Of a DNA stretch of 64,000 nucleotides, positions 41,012 through 49,552 are shown one piece after another (position 1 is the stretch's first letter; each line of letters starts with the position of its first letter). Source of the stretch: DASXKD01 sp963806145 (GTDB lineage: Bacteria; Actinomycetota; Actinomycetes; Streptosporangiales; Streptosporangiaceae). The stretch lies in NCBI GenBank assembly GCA_963806145.1, contig CAWDXD010000043.1, positions 124,001 through 188,000 on the forward strand, written 5' to 3'. The position numbers were made by a program, and so were the translations under genes. Below the pieces are notes generated by a model. The model worked only from the letters and a program-made list of their open reading frames with translations, was not told where the DNA came from and made no database searches.

Positions 41012-42181
41012 ATGGCGGGCTCCTCTGCGCCTCCAGCGCTGTCCAAGGGTGACCAGCGGGCGGCTGAGGCGTTGCTGACTCAGGCCTTGGGCGAGCCGGC
41101 CGTGGTGCTAGCCGCGGAACAGGTCTGGGACCGCGGCCACGTTGTCCGGTTGCACCTCGCCTCGGGCCACGCCGTGATCCTGAAACGCCAGCGCAGGCAG
41201 TGGCGCAACAGTTCGCAGCTTTTCGGCGCCGAGCTGGCCGCCTTGGATTACCTGAAGGCCATGCCGGTGCCGGTTGCGCCCCGGCTGCTCGGCGCCGATC
41301 CCGAGGCCCGCCTCCTGCTGATGGAGGACCTGGGCGACGGCGCCACGCTTGCCGACTCGCTGATGGCGGCCGGGCGTGAGCGGGTGCAGGCCGAGCTCAT
41401 CGCTTATGCGGAGGCGCTCGGGTCGCTGCACGCCTGGAGCATGGGCCACCGGGACGAAGCGGCCGGCCTGCGGGCTCGCCACGGTCCGGGGGATGAGGCG
41501 GGCCCGCGATGGCGGGATGCCGTGCAGCGAGGCAAGGCGCCTTTCCTGGCTGTGGCGTCGACGCTGGGCGTTGCCAGCGACGGGGTGGCGGAGGAGATCG
41601 ACGAGGTCCACCGCATGATCATCGGCACCAGCTATCTGGGGCTGGTGCACGGCGACCCCTGCCCGGACAACGTCCGGCTGATCGATGGAGCCTGCCGGAT
41701 CGTCGACTTCGAAACCGCGGGCTGGGGTCCCGTCGCCTACGACGCCGCCTATCTGCTGGCGCCGTTCCCGAGCTGCTGGTGCTTCGCCCGCCTGCCCGCT
41801 GAGGTCGCCGCCCCGGCCGTCGCGGCCTACCGGGACCGGCTCGCGGCCGCCGGAATCGAGCTGGAACCGGACTGGGAGATCCTCATGACGGCCGTCCTGG
41901 CCGCCGCGTTTCTCGGCCGCGGCCAGGTGTTCACCGAGGCACTGGAGCAAGACCATGAGTGGGGAACCACCACGATGCGGCCCCGGCTGCTGGCATGGCT
42001 GCGCACCTTCACCGGCCGGGCGGGCGACGGCACCCTGCCCCGGCTCCAGGCCACCGCCGCCGCCTTGCATGACCGGCTCACCGAGCGCTGGACCGGGCTT
42101 GAAATCCCGGATTACCCGTCCCTCGCGCAACCCGGCTCGGCGCTGGCACGGGTACCCGGCGGGTGGGAACCTCAGCCATGA
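41012..42181 (+). CDS. Aminoglycoside phosphotransferase-fold (APH) kinase-like protein
   Basis: This 389-residue protein keeps the full kinase core of the APH family: ATP-lobe VVRLHLASGHAVILKRQRR, hinge LLLMEDLGDG, catalytic loop LGLVHGDPCPDNVRL (HGD and Asn) and metal site RIVDFETAGWGPVAYDAAYLL. It therefore looks active, unlike the paralogue at 11828. The substrate could be a sugar, choline-like or drug molecule; resistance cannot be inferred. The ATG lies just after an AT-rich region. It stands alone. Confidence 0.9.
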   Translation: MAGSSAPPALSKGDQRAAEALLTQALGEPAVVLAAEQVWDRGHVVRLHLASGHAVILKRQRRQWRNSSQLFGAELAALDYLKAMPVPVAPRLLGADPEARLLLMEDLGDGATLADSLMAAGRERVQAELIAYAEALGSLHAWSMGHRDEAAGLRARHGPGDEAGPRWRDAVQRGKAPFLAVASTLGVASDGVAEEIDEVHRMIIGTSYLGLVHGDPCPDNVRLIDGACRIVDFETAGWGPVAYDAAYLLAPFPSCWCFARLPAEVAAPAVAAYRDRLAAAGIELEPDWEILMTAVLAAAFLGRGQVFTEALEQDHEWGTTTMRPRLLAWLRTFTGRAGDGTLPRLQATAAALHDRLTERWTGLEIPDYPSLAQPGSALARVPGGWEPQP

Positions 42182-42200
42182 CCCGCTGCGCCGTCTTGAC

Positions 42201-43184
42201 TCAGGTAGACCTCAGGTGGAACCGCTGGCCGCGGACGTCTACCTGGCCGTCGGCGACGAGCCAGGCCAGCGCCTCATAGAGGGCCTCCAGCGAGTTGTAC
42301 CGCGGCACATAGCCGAGCGTCCGGCTAGCCCGGGCGATGCTCGCCGCGATGCCGCGGAAGGTGTGCTCGCGGGTGGCCTCGGCATGCCCGGGCCCGGCCT
42401 GGCGGCCGAACTCCGCCCAGTCGACGAACTCCAGTACTGGCTCACGGCCGAACCAGGCCGCGACTCCGGCGGCCAGGCCGCGCAGCGTCATCGCCTGCGC
42501 GGCAACCACGTGGAAGCTGGCCCCCGCCGCGGCTGGCCGGGAGAGCGCAAGCTCGAATGCCTGCGCCACGTCGTCGGCGTGCACGTGATTCAGCACGCCC
42601 AGCCCGTGATCGGGCAGCGCGAGCGGCTGGCCGGTGGCCAGCCTCGTCCAGACGGCAGGATCCAGGTTGCCCGCGGGGGTGATGACCGGCCAGCCCGGCC
42701 CGCTGATGTGACCTGGGTGCAGCACGATCGCCGGGACACCACCGGCCCGCGTCTCACGGTGCAGCAGCGCCTCGATCTCCGCCTTGCCCGTGCCGTACTC
42801 GCCGTAGGCGGTCCGCGGCTCATCCTCGGTGACCGGCACCCGCAGCGCCGGGCCGTGCACCCAGATCGTGCCGCAGTGCACCAGCAGCGGGCGGGACGAC
42901 CGCAGCGCGTCGACGAGTTGCTGCGCCGAGGCCGCGGTGAAGCAGATCAGGTCGATCACCACGTCGGGCCGCAGCGCCGCCACCTGGGCACCGAAGCTTC
43001 CCTCGGCATCGGCCTCGTCCCGGTCCACCGGGATCGTGGTGACCGAGTCCCATTCCGGGCGCTGCAGGTAGGGGCCGCGGATGCCGCGGCTCATCGCGAT
43101 CACCTCGTGACCGCCCCGCACCAGCCTGGGCACCAGGTAACTGCCGATATGCCCGGTGGCCCCGACGACTACCACACGGCTCAT
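42201..43184 (-). CDS. NAD-dependent epimerase/dehydratase (extended SDR)
   Basis: This 327-residue protein starts VVVVGATGHIGSYLVPRLVRGG (nucleotide-binding GxxGxxG) and has an active-site region YGEYGTGKAEIEALL (YxxxK). HVHADDVAQAFELAL and FHVVAAQAMTLRGLA follow. It is an atypical-to-extended SDR acting on a sugar-nucleotide or other NAD substrate. ATG 43184 is preferred because GGAGG precedes it. It converges on the APH-like gene and is divergent from the MFS exporter. Confidence 0.92.
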   Translation of the reverse strand: MSRVVVVGATGHIGSYLVPRLVRGGHEVIAMSRGIRGPYLQRPEWDSVTTIPVDRDEADAEGSFGAQVAALRPDVVIDLICFTAASAQQLVDALRSSRPLLVHCGTIWVHGPALRVPVTEDEPRTAYGEYGTGKAEIEALLHRETRAGGVPAIVLHPGHISGPGWPVITPAGNLDPAVWTRLATGQPLALPDHGLGVLNHVHADDVAQAFELALSRPAAAGASFHVVAAQAMTLRGLAAGVAAWFGREPVLEFVDWAEFGRQAGPGHAEATREHTFRGIAASIARASRTLGYVPRYNSLEALYEALAWLVADGQVDVRGQRFHLRST

Positions 43185-43306
43185 CCCCGGCCTCCTTCCA
43201 GCGCGTTTCACAGGAGCGGCGAGCCACGCCATCCTCGCACGGGGCTGGCACCGGAATTCAGGGCGAAGCTACGCTTGACGCCCCAGGCGGCCCCCTGAAG
43301 GAGCTC

Positions 43307-44650
43307 ATGGACCGGCAAGCCGCCGCGGACCCTCTCCCCCGGCAGTTCGTTAGCCTGCCCGCTGTGAAGAAGATCGCGCGGATCTGGCGGCATCTGGTTA
43401 TCGACCTGACGCCGCTGCGCAGATCCCGCGACCTGCGGCGCCTTACCGCCGGGCAGCTCTTCTCCGTGCTGGGAGCCCAGCTCACCACCGTCGCGGTGCC
43501 CTATCAGGTCTATGCGCTGACGCATTCGTCGCTTGCTGTCGGGCTGGCCTCGCTCGCGCAACTGCTGCCGCTGATCGCCGGGGGCCTGCTCGGCGGATCG
43601 CTCGCCGACGGCGCCGACCGCCGCCGGTTGCTGCTGCTCTCGCAGTTCCTGACGGCCCTGTGCAGCGTCGCCCTGGCGGTCAACTCCGACCTCGGCCCCG
43701 CGCTGTGGCCGTTGTTCGTCCTGCCCGCGGCGGCCGCCGGCTTCAGCGCCGCCACCGAGGCCGGGCTGTCCGCGATCCTGCCGAACCTGGTCGGCCGGTC
43801 CGAGCTGACCTCCGCCAACGCCATGTTCCAGGCGCTGTTCCAGCTTGGCCTGGTGGCAGGTCCGGCCATCGCCGGCCTGCTGCTCGCCGGGGTAGGTGTC
43901 CGCTTCGTCTACTGGATCGACGCGGCCTGCCTCGCGGCGGCCATCCTGGCGGCGTTCCTGATCGGCCCGCAGCCCCCGCAGGGCACCGCCCACCGGCCCG
44001 GGCTGCGTTCGATCGCGGCCGGCTTCGGTTACCTGCGCGGCCGTCAGGTCCTCCAGGGCGCCTATCTGCTCGACATCAACGCGATGGTGTTCGGCATGCC
44101 GCGCGCGCTGTTTCCCGCGCTCGCCGCCACGGTGTTCGGCGGCGGGGCGCAGACGCTGGGACTGCTCTACGCCGCTCCCGGTGCCGGTGCCCTGCTCGGC
44201 GCGCTCACCACCGGCTGGGTCCGCCGGGTCCGGCGGCAGGGCCGCACGGTCATCATCGCGGTCATCGTCTGGGGCGCCGCGATCACCTGCTTCGGGCTGA
44301 CGCACTGGCTGCCCGCGGCGCTCGCGCTGCTGGCCGTCGCCGGGCTCGCCGATGTCATCTCGGCGGTGTTCCGCAACACGATCATCCAGCTCTCCGTGCC
44401 CGACTCGCTGCGCGGGCGGCTGATGGGCGTGCAGATGGCGGTCGTCACCGGCGGCCCCCGGATAGGAGACGCCGAGTCCGGAGCGGTGGCCGCCGCCTTC
44501 GGCACGACCGCATCGGTGGTCTCCGGCGGCCTGGCCTGCATCGGCGGCGCCCTGATCCTGGCCCGCCTGCTCCCGGCCTTCCGGCGTCAGCAGGCACCGG
44601 CCGTCCAGCGCGGAGCCGGGCCTGCTCCCGTTGCCGACGCCGCGTCCTGA
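43307..44650 (+). CDS. MFS exporter (MFS_3, EntS-like)
   Basis: This 447-residue membrane protein has twelve hydrophobic segments and the signatures of MFS_3 exporters: RRLTAGQLFSVLGAQLTTVAVPYQVYALT, LADGADRRRLLL (motif A in loop 2-3), AGFSAATEAGLSAILPNLVGRSELTSANA and VPDSLRGRLMGVQMAVVTGGP. Relatives export siderophores or drugs. ATG 43307 has AAGGAG four bases upstream. It stands alone. Confidence 0.94.
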   Translation: MDRQAAADPLPRQFVSLPAVKKIARIWRHLVIDLTPLRRSRDLRRLTAGQLFSVLGAQLTTVAVPYQVYALTHSSLAVGLASLAQLLPLIAGGLLGGSLADGADRRRLLLLSQFLTALCSVALAVNSDLGPALWPLFVLPAAAAGFSAATEAGLSAILPNLVGRSELTSANAMFQALFQLGLVAGPAIAGLLLAGVGVRFVYWIDAACLAAAILAAFLIGPQPPQGTAHRPGLRSIAAGFGYLRGRQVLQGAYLLDINAMVFGMPRALFPALAATVFGGGAQTLGLLYAAPGAGALLGALTTGWVRRVRRQGRTVIIAVIVWGAAITCFGLTHWLPAALALLAVAGLADVISAVFRNTIIQLSVPDSLRGRLMGVQMAVVTGGPRIGDAESGAVAAAFGTTASVVSGGLACIGGALILARLLPAFRRQQAPAVQRGAGPAPVADAAS

Positions 44651-44710
44651 GCAGGACCGGGCGGACCGCAACGCATGGCAGGCGCTCGCCCGCCGCTGCG
44701 CCCGGCACGT

Positions 44711-45544
44711 TCAGCTCGGCTGGTCGTCGAGGAACGCGAGGGTGACGGCGGCCAGCAGCGGCGAGCTGAAGATGTTGTAGTGGGTCAGCCCGGGCAGGAT
44801 CGCCAGCGCGTGGCCGCCCTTCGGCCGCCCTTCGCCCATCCACCCGCCGTCCCGGTGCCCACCGTCGAGCAGGCCGAAGACCTCGGCGTAGTGGCTGGGC
44901 GGCGCCATGTCCGCATCGGCGGCGACGATCAGCGCCGGCACCTGAAGGCCGCGGACCTCCTCGGTGAAGTCGAAGTCCTCGGCCATGCCCGCGCCCATCT
45001 TGTCCAGCAGCCGCGGGAAATCTCCGGGGCGCGGCGCGACCCGCTGGTAGAGCTCGTACATCGGGGTGCCCTTCATGAACTCGGCCGCGGCCGAGCCCAC
45101 CTGGCCCTGCTGCGCGAGCATGTCCGGGTAGATCGCGTCGCGCCGGATGTTGGCCGAGACGGCAACCAGCCGGCGGATCATGGCCGGGTACTTGATCGCG
45201 GTCAGCAGCGCCACCCCGCCACCGAGCGAGTAGCCCACCACGTCGGGCTTGTCCAGCCCGAGGCAGGTGATGAGGGCGGCGATGTCGTCGGCCATCAGCC
45301 GCACGTCGATCGGCCGGTCGATGTCGGCGGTCCGGCCGTGCCCCTGCAGGTCCACGGCGATGACCCGGTGCCGCTCCGATAGCGCGGGAAGGATCGGCCC
45401 GAACATCTCGCCCGACCCGAGTCCGCCGTGCAGCAGGATCATCGGCCGCCCGGCGCCGTGCGTCTCGTAATACAGGTTGAGGCCGTTGACCTCGGCGTAA
45501 TGTCCGGCCTCCGGCGCACCGGATGCCCAATCAGTGGCCGTCAC
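44711..45544 (-). CDS. Alpha/beta hydrolase
   Basis: This 277-residue enzyme has ILLHGGLGSGEMF, DLQGHGRTADIDRP, VVGYSLGGGVAL (nucleophile Ser), an acid in VAADADMAPP and a late His in LPGLTHYNIF. GTG 45544 is chosen because GAGGAG lies seven bases upstream. It resembles haloalkane-dehalogenase or esterase-like hydrolases of unknown substrate. It stands alone, divergent from the VOC gene. Confidence 0.92.
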   Translation of the reverse strand: MTATDWASGAPEAGHYAEVNGLNLYYETHGAGRPMILLHGGLGSGEMFGPILPALSERHRVIAVDLQGHGRTADIDRPIDVRLMADDIAALITCLGLDKPDVVGYSLGGGVALLTAIKYPAMIRRLVAVSANIRRDAIYPDMLAQQGQVGSAAAEFMKGTPMYELYQRVAPRPGDFPRLLDKMGAGMAEDFDFTEEVRGLQVPALIVAADADMAPPSHYAEVFGLLDGGHRDGGWMGEGRPKGGHALAILPGLTHYNIFSSPLLAAVTLAFLDDQPS

Positions 45545-45721
45545 GGTGCTGCTCCTCACGTCGTCGCTGGCGGTTTGCTGCCGGTACAGACCGTGCCTTC
45601 CCCCCGAACTCATCGGCAGTAAACACTCCCCGCCGGCAGTTCGCCGTGATGCCTGGGCCTCCGGCCCCCTGAGTCAGGTGTGCGCACGCGGGTATCGGGG
45701 CGCTGCTCCTATGCTGGCAGC

Positions 45722-46324
45722 GTGCATCTGGGCCTGATCGCCATCGTGGTGGACGACTACGACGCAGCCATCAACTTCTTCACCGGCGCGCTGGGCTTCA
45801 AGCTTGCCGAAGACTCCCCGGCCCTGACCAACGACGGGCGGCCGAAGCGGTGGGTGGTGGTCAAGCCGCGGGGTGCCGTCACGGGCCTGCTGCTAGCCCA
45901 GGCCGACGGGGACGATCAGGCCGCCGTCGTCGGCAACCAGACAGCCGGCCGGGTGGGTTTCTTCCTCAATGTCGAGGACTTCGGCGCCGCCTACGCGCGG
46001 ATGGCCGCTGCGGGCGTGCAGTTCCTCACCGAGCCGCGCACCGAGCCCTACGGGCAGGTCGCCGTGTTCCGCGACATCGCCGGCAACAAATGGGACCTGA
46101 TCGGCCCCGGCAATGAGCTGGGGCAAGGAATCCGCCCTGGCCTCGCTGCGTTCCGTCGGGTCAGCCGGCGTGATCCAGCCAGCCTTCGATGCTGCGAGCC
46201 AGGGTCGGCATCGGCAGCGACCCCTGGTCCAAGACGGCACCGTGGAAGGCGGGCAGGGAAAACGCCGGGCCCAGACGCCTGCGGGCCTCGTCGCGGATCC
46301 GCAGGATCTCCAGCTGGCCGGTGA
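45722..46324 (+). CDS. VOC-superfamily (glyoxalase-like) protein, C-terminal end uncertain
   Basis: The first 130 residues are one VOC domain: HLGLIAIVVDDYDAAINFFTGALGFKLAED, LLAQADGDDQAAVVGNQTAGRVGFFLNVEDF, and PYGQVAVFRDIAGNKWDLIGPG. Such domains bind a metal and act on or bind small molecules. Family proteins end about there (46115). The open frame goes on to 46324 through Arg-rich sequence antisense to the DUF885 gene, so the last 65 codons are probably read-through caused by an indel. Start is GTG 45722. Confidence 0.82.
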   Translation: MHLGLIAIVVDDYDAAINFFTGALGFKLAEDSPALTNDGRPKRWVVVKPRGAVTGLLLAQADGDDQAAVVGNQTAGRVGFFLNVEDFGAAYARMAAAGVQFLTEPRTEPYGQVAVFRDIAGNKWDLIGPGNELGQGIRPGLAAFRRVSRRDPASLRCCEPGSASAATPGPRRHRGRRAGKTPGPDACGPRRGSAGSPAGR

Positions 46325-47822
46325 GGTAGGCGAGAGCCTGGCCAGGCATCACCACGTATCTGTCGGTCTCGGCAGCCAGGAACTCCCGCGGCATGGGGAC
46401 GTGCTCCACCAGGAAGCCGAGAGCCCTTTCGCGGCTCCAGCCAAAGGCGTGGATGCCGGTGTCCACCACCAGCCGGGCGGCGCGCATCAGCGACGTGCTG
46501 AACGAGCCGAGCAGGCCGCGCTCGTCGGCGTACAGGCCGGCTTCCTCGGCGAGTTGTTCGGCGTACAGGCCCCAGCCCTCGGAGAACACCGCGATGCTCC
46601 GCTGGCGCTGGAGGGCGGGCAGGCTGGTGAGCAGTTGAAGACGGGAGAGTTGCAGGTGATGCCCGGGCACCGCTTCGTGAAAGGCCACCACCTCGGTGTC
46701 CCATCCGGTCCCGGCCGTGGGGCGCCTGGTATTGAACCAGAACGTCCCTGGCCGCCCGCCGTCGAGGCGCGGCGGCGTGTAGTGCGGCGCCGCACCACTC
46801 ACGGCCACGACCTCCGGCATCGGCGTCACCTCGCACGGCGGTGGCAGCGGCTCGGGGAAGAACTCTGCCGCTCGCGCCTCGGCCCGCCGCACCGCGGCAG
46901 TCGCCCGGCGGATCGCCTCCTCCGGGGAAACCTGCCCGGCCGAGTCCCGCAGCGCGGCGAAGACCTCCCCCAGCCCGGAAAGCCCGAGGCCGGCCCCCAC
47001 CTCCACAGCCCGGGCCTCCAGCACGGCGACATGGTCCAGGCCGGTCTGGTGCAGCTGTTCCGGTGACAGCGGCAGGGTCGTATAGATCCGGACCGCCCGG
47101 GCGTAATCCTCTTGGCCACCGGGCAGGTAGGCCAGTCCGGCCTGTTCGGCGGGCCGGGCCCGCGGCAGCAGTTCCTTGACGGTGGCCACCCACCTGGCCA
47201 GCGCGGGGTGCACCACCTCCGCGGCGGCCGCCGCGCGCTGTTCCTCCCATGCGGCCGCTGCCTGCCATCCCTGCGGTGGCCGCGGGGAAAGCACCGGGCT
47301 GGCGCCCGGAGCGGCCAGGACCCCCTCGGCCCAGGTGACGGCCTGCTCGGCCAGCGTGGCGACCGGCAGTCGCCCCTTGCGCGCCCCGGCCCGCAGCCGC
47401 TCGCCGATCTGGTCGAGCCAGGTGCCGCTGCGCCGCAGCCGGGACAGGTAGGCCTCGGCCGCGGCCGGGTCGACCAGGACCGTCCGGGCCGCCACCGCCA
47501 GGAAGGCCGCCGGGCCCGCGTACTGCATCGCGGTGACCGTGTACTCCGAGCCCGCCAGATCGATGATGTCCTGCTCCTGGGCGGCCGCCGCCCTGGCGCA
47601 GTCCAGCGTGACCGTCTCCGCCGGCGTCAGCTGCCCGCCCGCGATCACGTCGGCCTCACCGAGGAACCGCCCGACCTCGGCGCGCCACGCCTCCCGGCCC
47701 TGCTCGCTCTCGTCCGGGACCAGATCGTCATACCCGGGAACGCCGTACATCGTGGCGGCGAACGGATTGGATTCCAGCCAGCGCCGGTGCACCCGGTCGG
47801 CCAGGTCACGTGCTGAGGTCAT
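46161..47822 (-). CDS. DUF885 family metallopeptidase-like protein
   Basis: This 553-residue protein is a member of DUF885. Characteristic stretches are VAFHEAVPGHHLQLSRLQ (zinc-type HE-x(n)-GHH), SIAVFSEGWGLYAEQLAEE (second Glu), LVVDTGIHAFGWSRERALGFL and MPGQALAYLTGQLEILRIR. The pattern resembles helical gluzincin-like peptidases, and some relatives are dipeptidases. No signal peptide is present. ATG 47822 opens with TSARDLADRVHRRWLESNP. It stands alone. Confidence 0.93.
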   Translation of the reverse strand: MTSARDLADRVHRRWLESNPFAATMYGVPGYDDLVPDESEQGREAWRAEVGRFLGEADVIAGGQLTPAETVTLDCARAAAAQEQDIIDLAGSEYTVTAMQYAGPAAFLAVAARTVLVDPAAAEAYLSRLRRSGTWLDQIGERLRAGARKGRLPVATLAEQAVTWAEGVLAAPGASPVLSPRPPQGWQAAAAWEEQRAAAAAEVVHPALARWVATVKELLPRARPAEQAGLAYLPGGQEDYARAVRIYTTLPLSPEQLHQTGLDHVAVLEARAVEVGAGLGLSGLGEVFAALRDSAGQVSPEEAIRRATAAVRRAEARAAEFFPEPLPPPCEVTPMPEVVAVSGAAPHYTPPRLDGGRPGTFWFNTRRPTAGTGWDTEVVAFHEAVPGHHLQLSRLQLLTSLPALQRQRSIAVFSEGWGLYAEQLAEEAGLYADERGLLGSFSTSLMRAARLVVDTGIHAFGWSRERALGFLVEHVPMPREFLAAETDRYVVMPGQALAYLTGQLEILRIRDEARRRLGPAFSLPAFHGAVLDQGSLPMPTLARSIEGWLDHAG

Positions 47823-48171
47823 GCAACCTTCCGCGATCGGTCATGGTCGGCTGCCAAATCCCGCAGCCCTGCCTGCCGAAGCCTATGACCCGGCCGCCAG
47901 GCCCCGCGTGCGGGGTTCTGCGGGCACCGACGGGACGCTCCGGGAGAGATCTGACAAGGCGTAGCGGCACCCCGCCTCTTGCGTAGTTCCCGCCCGGCGG
48001 CACCCGCATGTGGGGCAGCCTGGTGGGTCAACAGCACCCAGCGTGTGACCGCTACCGCGATCCTGCCGCCCTGAACCCGCTCAGGATCCGCACGCAGCTG
48101 GCGATGGGACTTACCGGGCCAGCACCCGGGTGACGCTGAGCGCGTTCGCCGCGCCTGACCGAAGGTCGATC
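47823..48171. other. Divergent gap without a clear gene
   Basis: This 349-base stretch between the DUF885 gene and the M23-like gene holds no open frame that I trust. A short segment at 48068-48085 recalls the 3' end of c-di-AMP riboswitches, but the rest does not fit (see rejected items). Confidence 0.5.
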
Positions 48172-49068
48172 GTGTCCCACCCGCACGCCCGGCACCGGAA
48201 GTCACCGCGATCCGCGCCTGCCCGCCCTGACGCGGCTGCCCAGCACCGGAAGGCCGGATCGCGTGCGCGGCACAAGCGCGCCAGGGTCGCGGCCGTAGCC
48301 GTTGCGGGCTCGGCTCTCATGATCTCCGCCGGGCTGGGCGCGGTCCACTGGATGACGCGGGCCCACCAGCCCGCGGCGCTGAACCAGGCCGATGTGCTCG
48401 GCCTGGCGCCGGCAGGCACCCACCAGGACCTGGCCAGCCAGCGCCCGGCCTCGCCGCGTGCACAGGTCACCCACTCGCCGCGTGCACAGGCCACCGACTC
48501 GCCGCGTGCACAGGTCACCCAGGAGCCCAAGATCGTCAGTATGGCCGTGAGCCGCCCGGGACGGCCCTACTACGTCAACCCGCTGCGCAGCGTCGGTGGC
48601 CTGGTTCCGGAGCGCATCGACGAAGGCGTCGACTTCGGCGGGGCAGGCCCGGTCTACGCCGTCGGCGACGCCATCGTGACCAATGCGGGCGAGAACGCCG
48701 GATGGCCCGGCGGCGGGTGGATCACCTACCGGCTCACCGACGGCCCAGACGCAGGGCTGATGGTCTACCTGGCCGAAGACGTCACGCCGACCGTTCAGGC
48801 CGGCCAGCATGTGACGCCCTCGACCGTGATCGCCAACATGTTCAACGGCGGCGACGGCATCGAGACCGGATGGGCGCAGCCAACCGGCGTGTCCGCAGAA
48901 TCGGAGCTTCCGGAAGCCGGGGGCATCGGCGGCGGCGGCCCGTTCCCCACCAGGGTCGGGCTCAACTTCGACGAACTGCTCCAGTTGCTGGGAGTGCCGG
49001 CCGCGCCCAACGCTGGCCAGACCGCGTACGGGCTTCTTCCGGCCAACTACCCGACCGTCTGGAAATAG
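48172..49068 (+). CDS. Membrane-anchored M23-like (LytM fold) protein without catalytic histidines
   Basis: This 298-residue protein begins at GTG 48172 (GAAGGT upstream) with a basic His/Arg-rich N terminus and one membrane helix (VAAVAVAGSALMISAGLGAV), then three 8-residue repeats. The outer domain has the M23 fold outline: ERIDEGVDFGGAGPVYAVGDAIVTNAG, a beta core, VQAGQHVTPSTVIANMF and GIETGWAQP. The metal-binding His before GVD is Asp, and the HxH of active enzymes is missing, so it should bind or regulate rather than cut peptidoglycan. An additional in-frame GTG at 48130 is less likely the start. Confidence 0.85.
   Translation: MSHPHARHRKSPRSAPARPDAAAQHRKAGSRARHKRARVAAVAVAGSALMISAGLGAVHWMTRAHQPAALNQADVLGLAPAGTHQDLASQRPASPRAQVTHSPRAQATDSPRAQVTQEPKIVSMAVSRPGRPYYVNPLRSVGGLVPERIDEGVDFGGAGPVYAVGDAIVTNAGENAGWPGGGWITYRLTDGPDAGLMVYLAEDVTPTVQAGQHVTPSTVIANMFNGGDGIETGWAQPTGVSAESELPEAGGIGGGGPFPTRVGLNFDELLQLLGVPAAPNAGQTAYGLLPANYPTVWK
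48451..48522 (+). repeat. Three tandem 24-bp coding repeats
   Basis: Units 48451-48474, 48475-48498 and 48499-48522 encode SPRAQVTH, SPRAQATD and SPRAQVTQ in the linker between the membrane helix and the M23-like domain. They differ at only four bases. Confidence 0.9.
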
Positions 49069-49301
49069 CCACAGGCCCTGGCGCGGCGCCACCGGGTGCT
49101 GCAGGGGCTGCTCGTCCCGTCGGCTCACCGTCTCCTGCGCTACCGGACCATGCACTACGAATTGCAGGCCGACCCGGCGCGGGCCGCACCCTGACGGGTG
49201 CTACCGAATCCTGACTTAGGCTGCCGGGCCCGGGGCCCCGGCCAGATAATGGTTCTGGCTGGGTGAGGCCCCAGGGGCCAGCCAGTGGGGAGAGCGTGGC
49301 C

Positions 49302-49487
49302 GTGAGTGATCAGGCATCGGCGCCGGGCGGCTCCGGCGGTGCGGCGGACAGCACGCCCGAGGCGGCAGCCGAAGACCACGAGGCTGCCACGATGCGGAAG
49401 GTGATGCGGATGCAGGAGAAGCACCGGGAAGGCGGCGTCGATCCTGACCTGGACGACGCGGACGCCGACGCCGATCCCGGGACCTAG
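49302..49487 (+). CDS. Small acidic protein
   Basis: This frame encodes 61 residues with GTG 49302, preceded by GGGGAGA. The protein has a Gly/Ala/Ser-rich start, a short helix (EAATMRKVMRMQEKHREGG) and an acidic end (DPDLDDADADADPGT). It has no known domain. The ribosome site and codon usage support it; length leaves doubt. Confidence 0.5.
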   Translation: MSDQASAPGGSGGAADSTPEAAAEDHEAATMRKVMRMQEKHREGGVDPDLDDADADADPGT

Positions 49488-49513
49488 GCCGGCCCGCGTA
49501 GTCCAGGGAACTG

Positions 49514-49543
49514 CTGGCCGAAACACAGCGCCTTCTCGGCCAG
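49514..49543. terminator. Possible convergent terminator
   Basis: CTGGCCGA (49514-49521) and TCGGCCAG (49536-49543) pair perfectly around a 14-base loop, between converging genes. There is no U-run. Confidence 0.35.
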
Positions 49544-49552
49544 CGCGCCGGG

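Noticed and set aside
46117..46324. C-terminal 65 codons of the VOC protein.
   Set aside because: They are Arg-rich, lie beyond the normal domain end and are antisense to the DUF885 gene; kept only because the frame is open.
47950..48171. Possible c-di-AMP riboswitch before the M23-like gene.
   Set aside because: Only 48068-48085 resembles the conserved GCCCGAACCCGUCAG end, with two extra bases, and I could not find the other conserved parts. A covariance-model search would decide.
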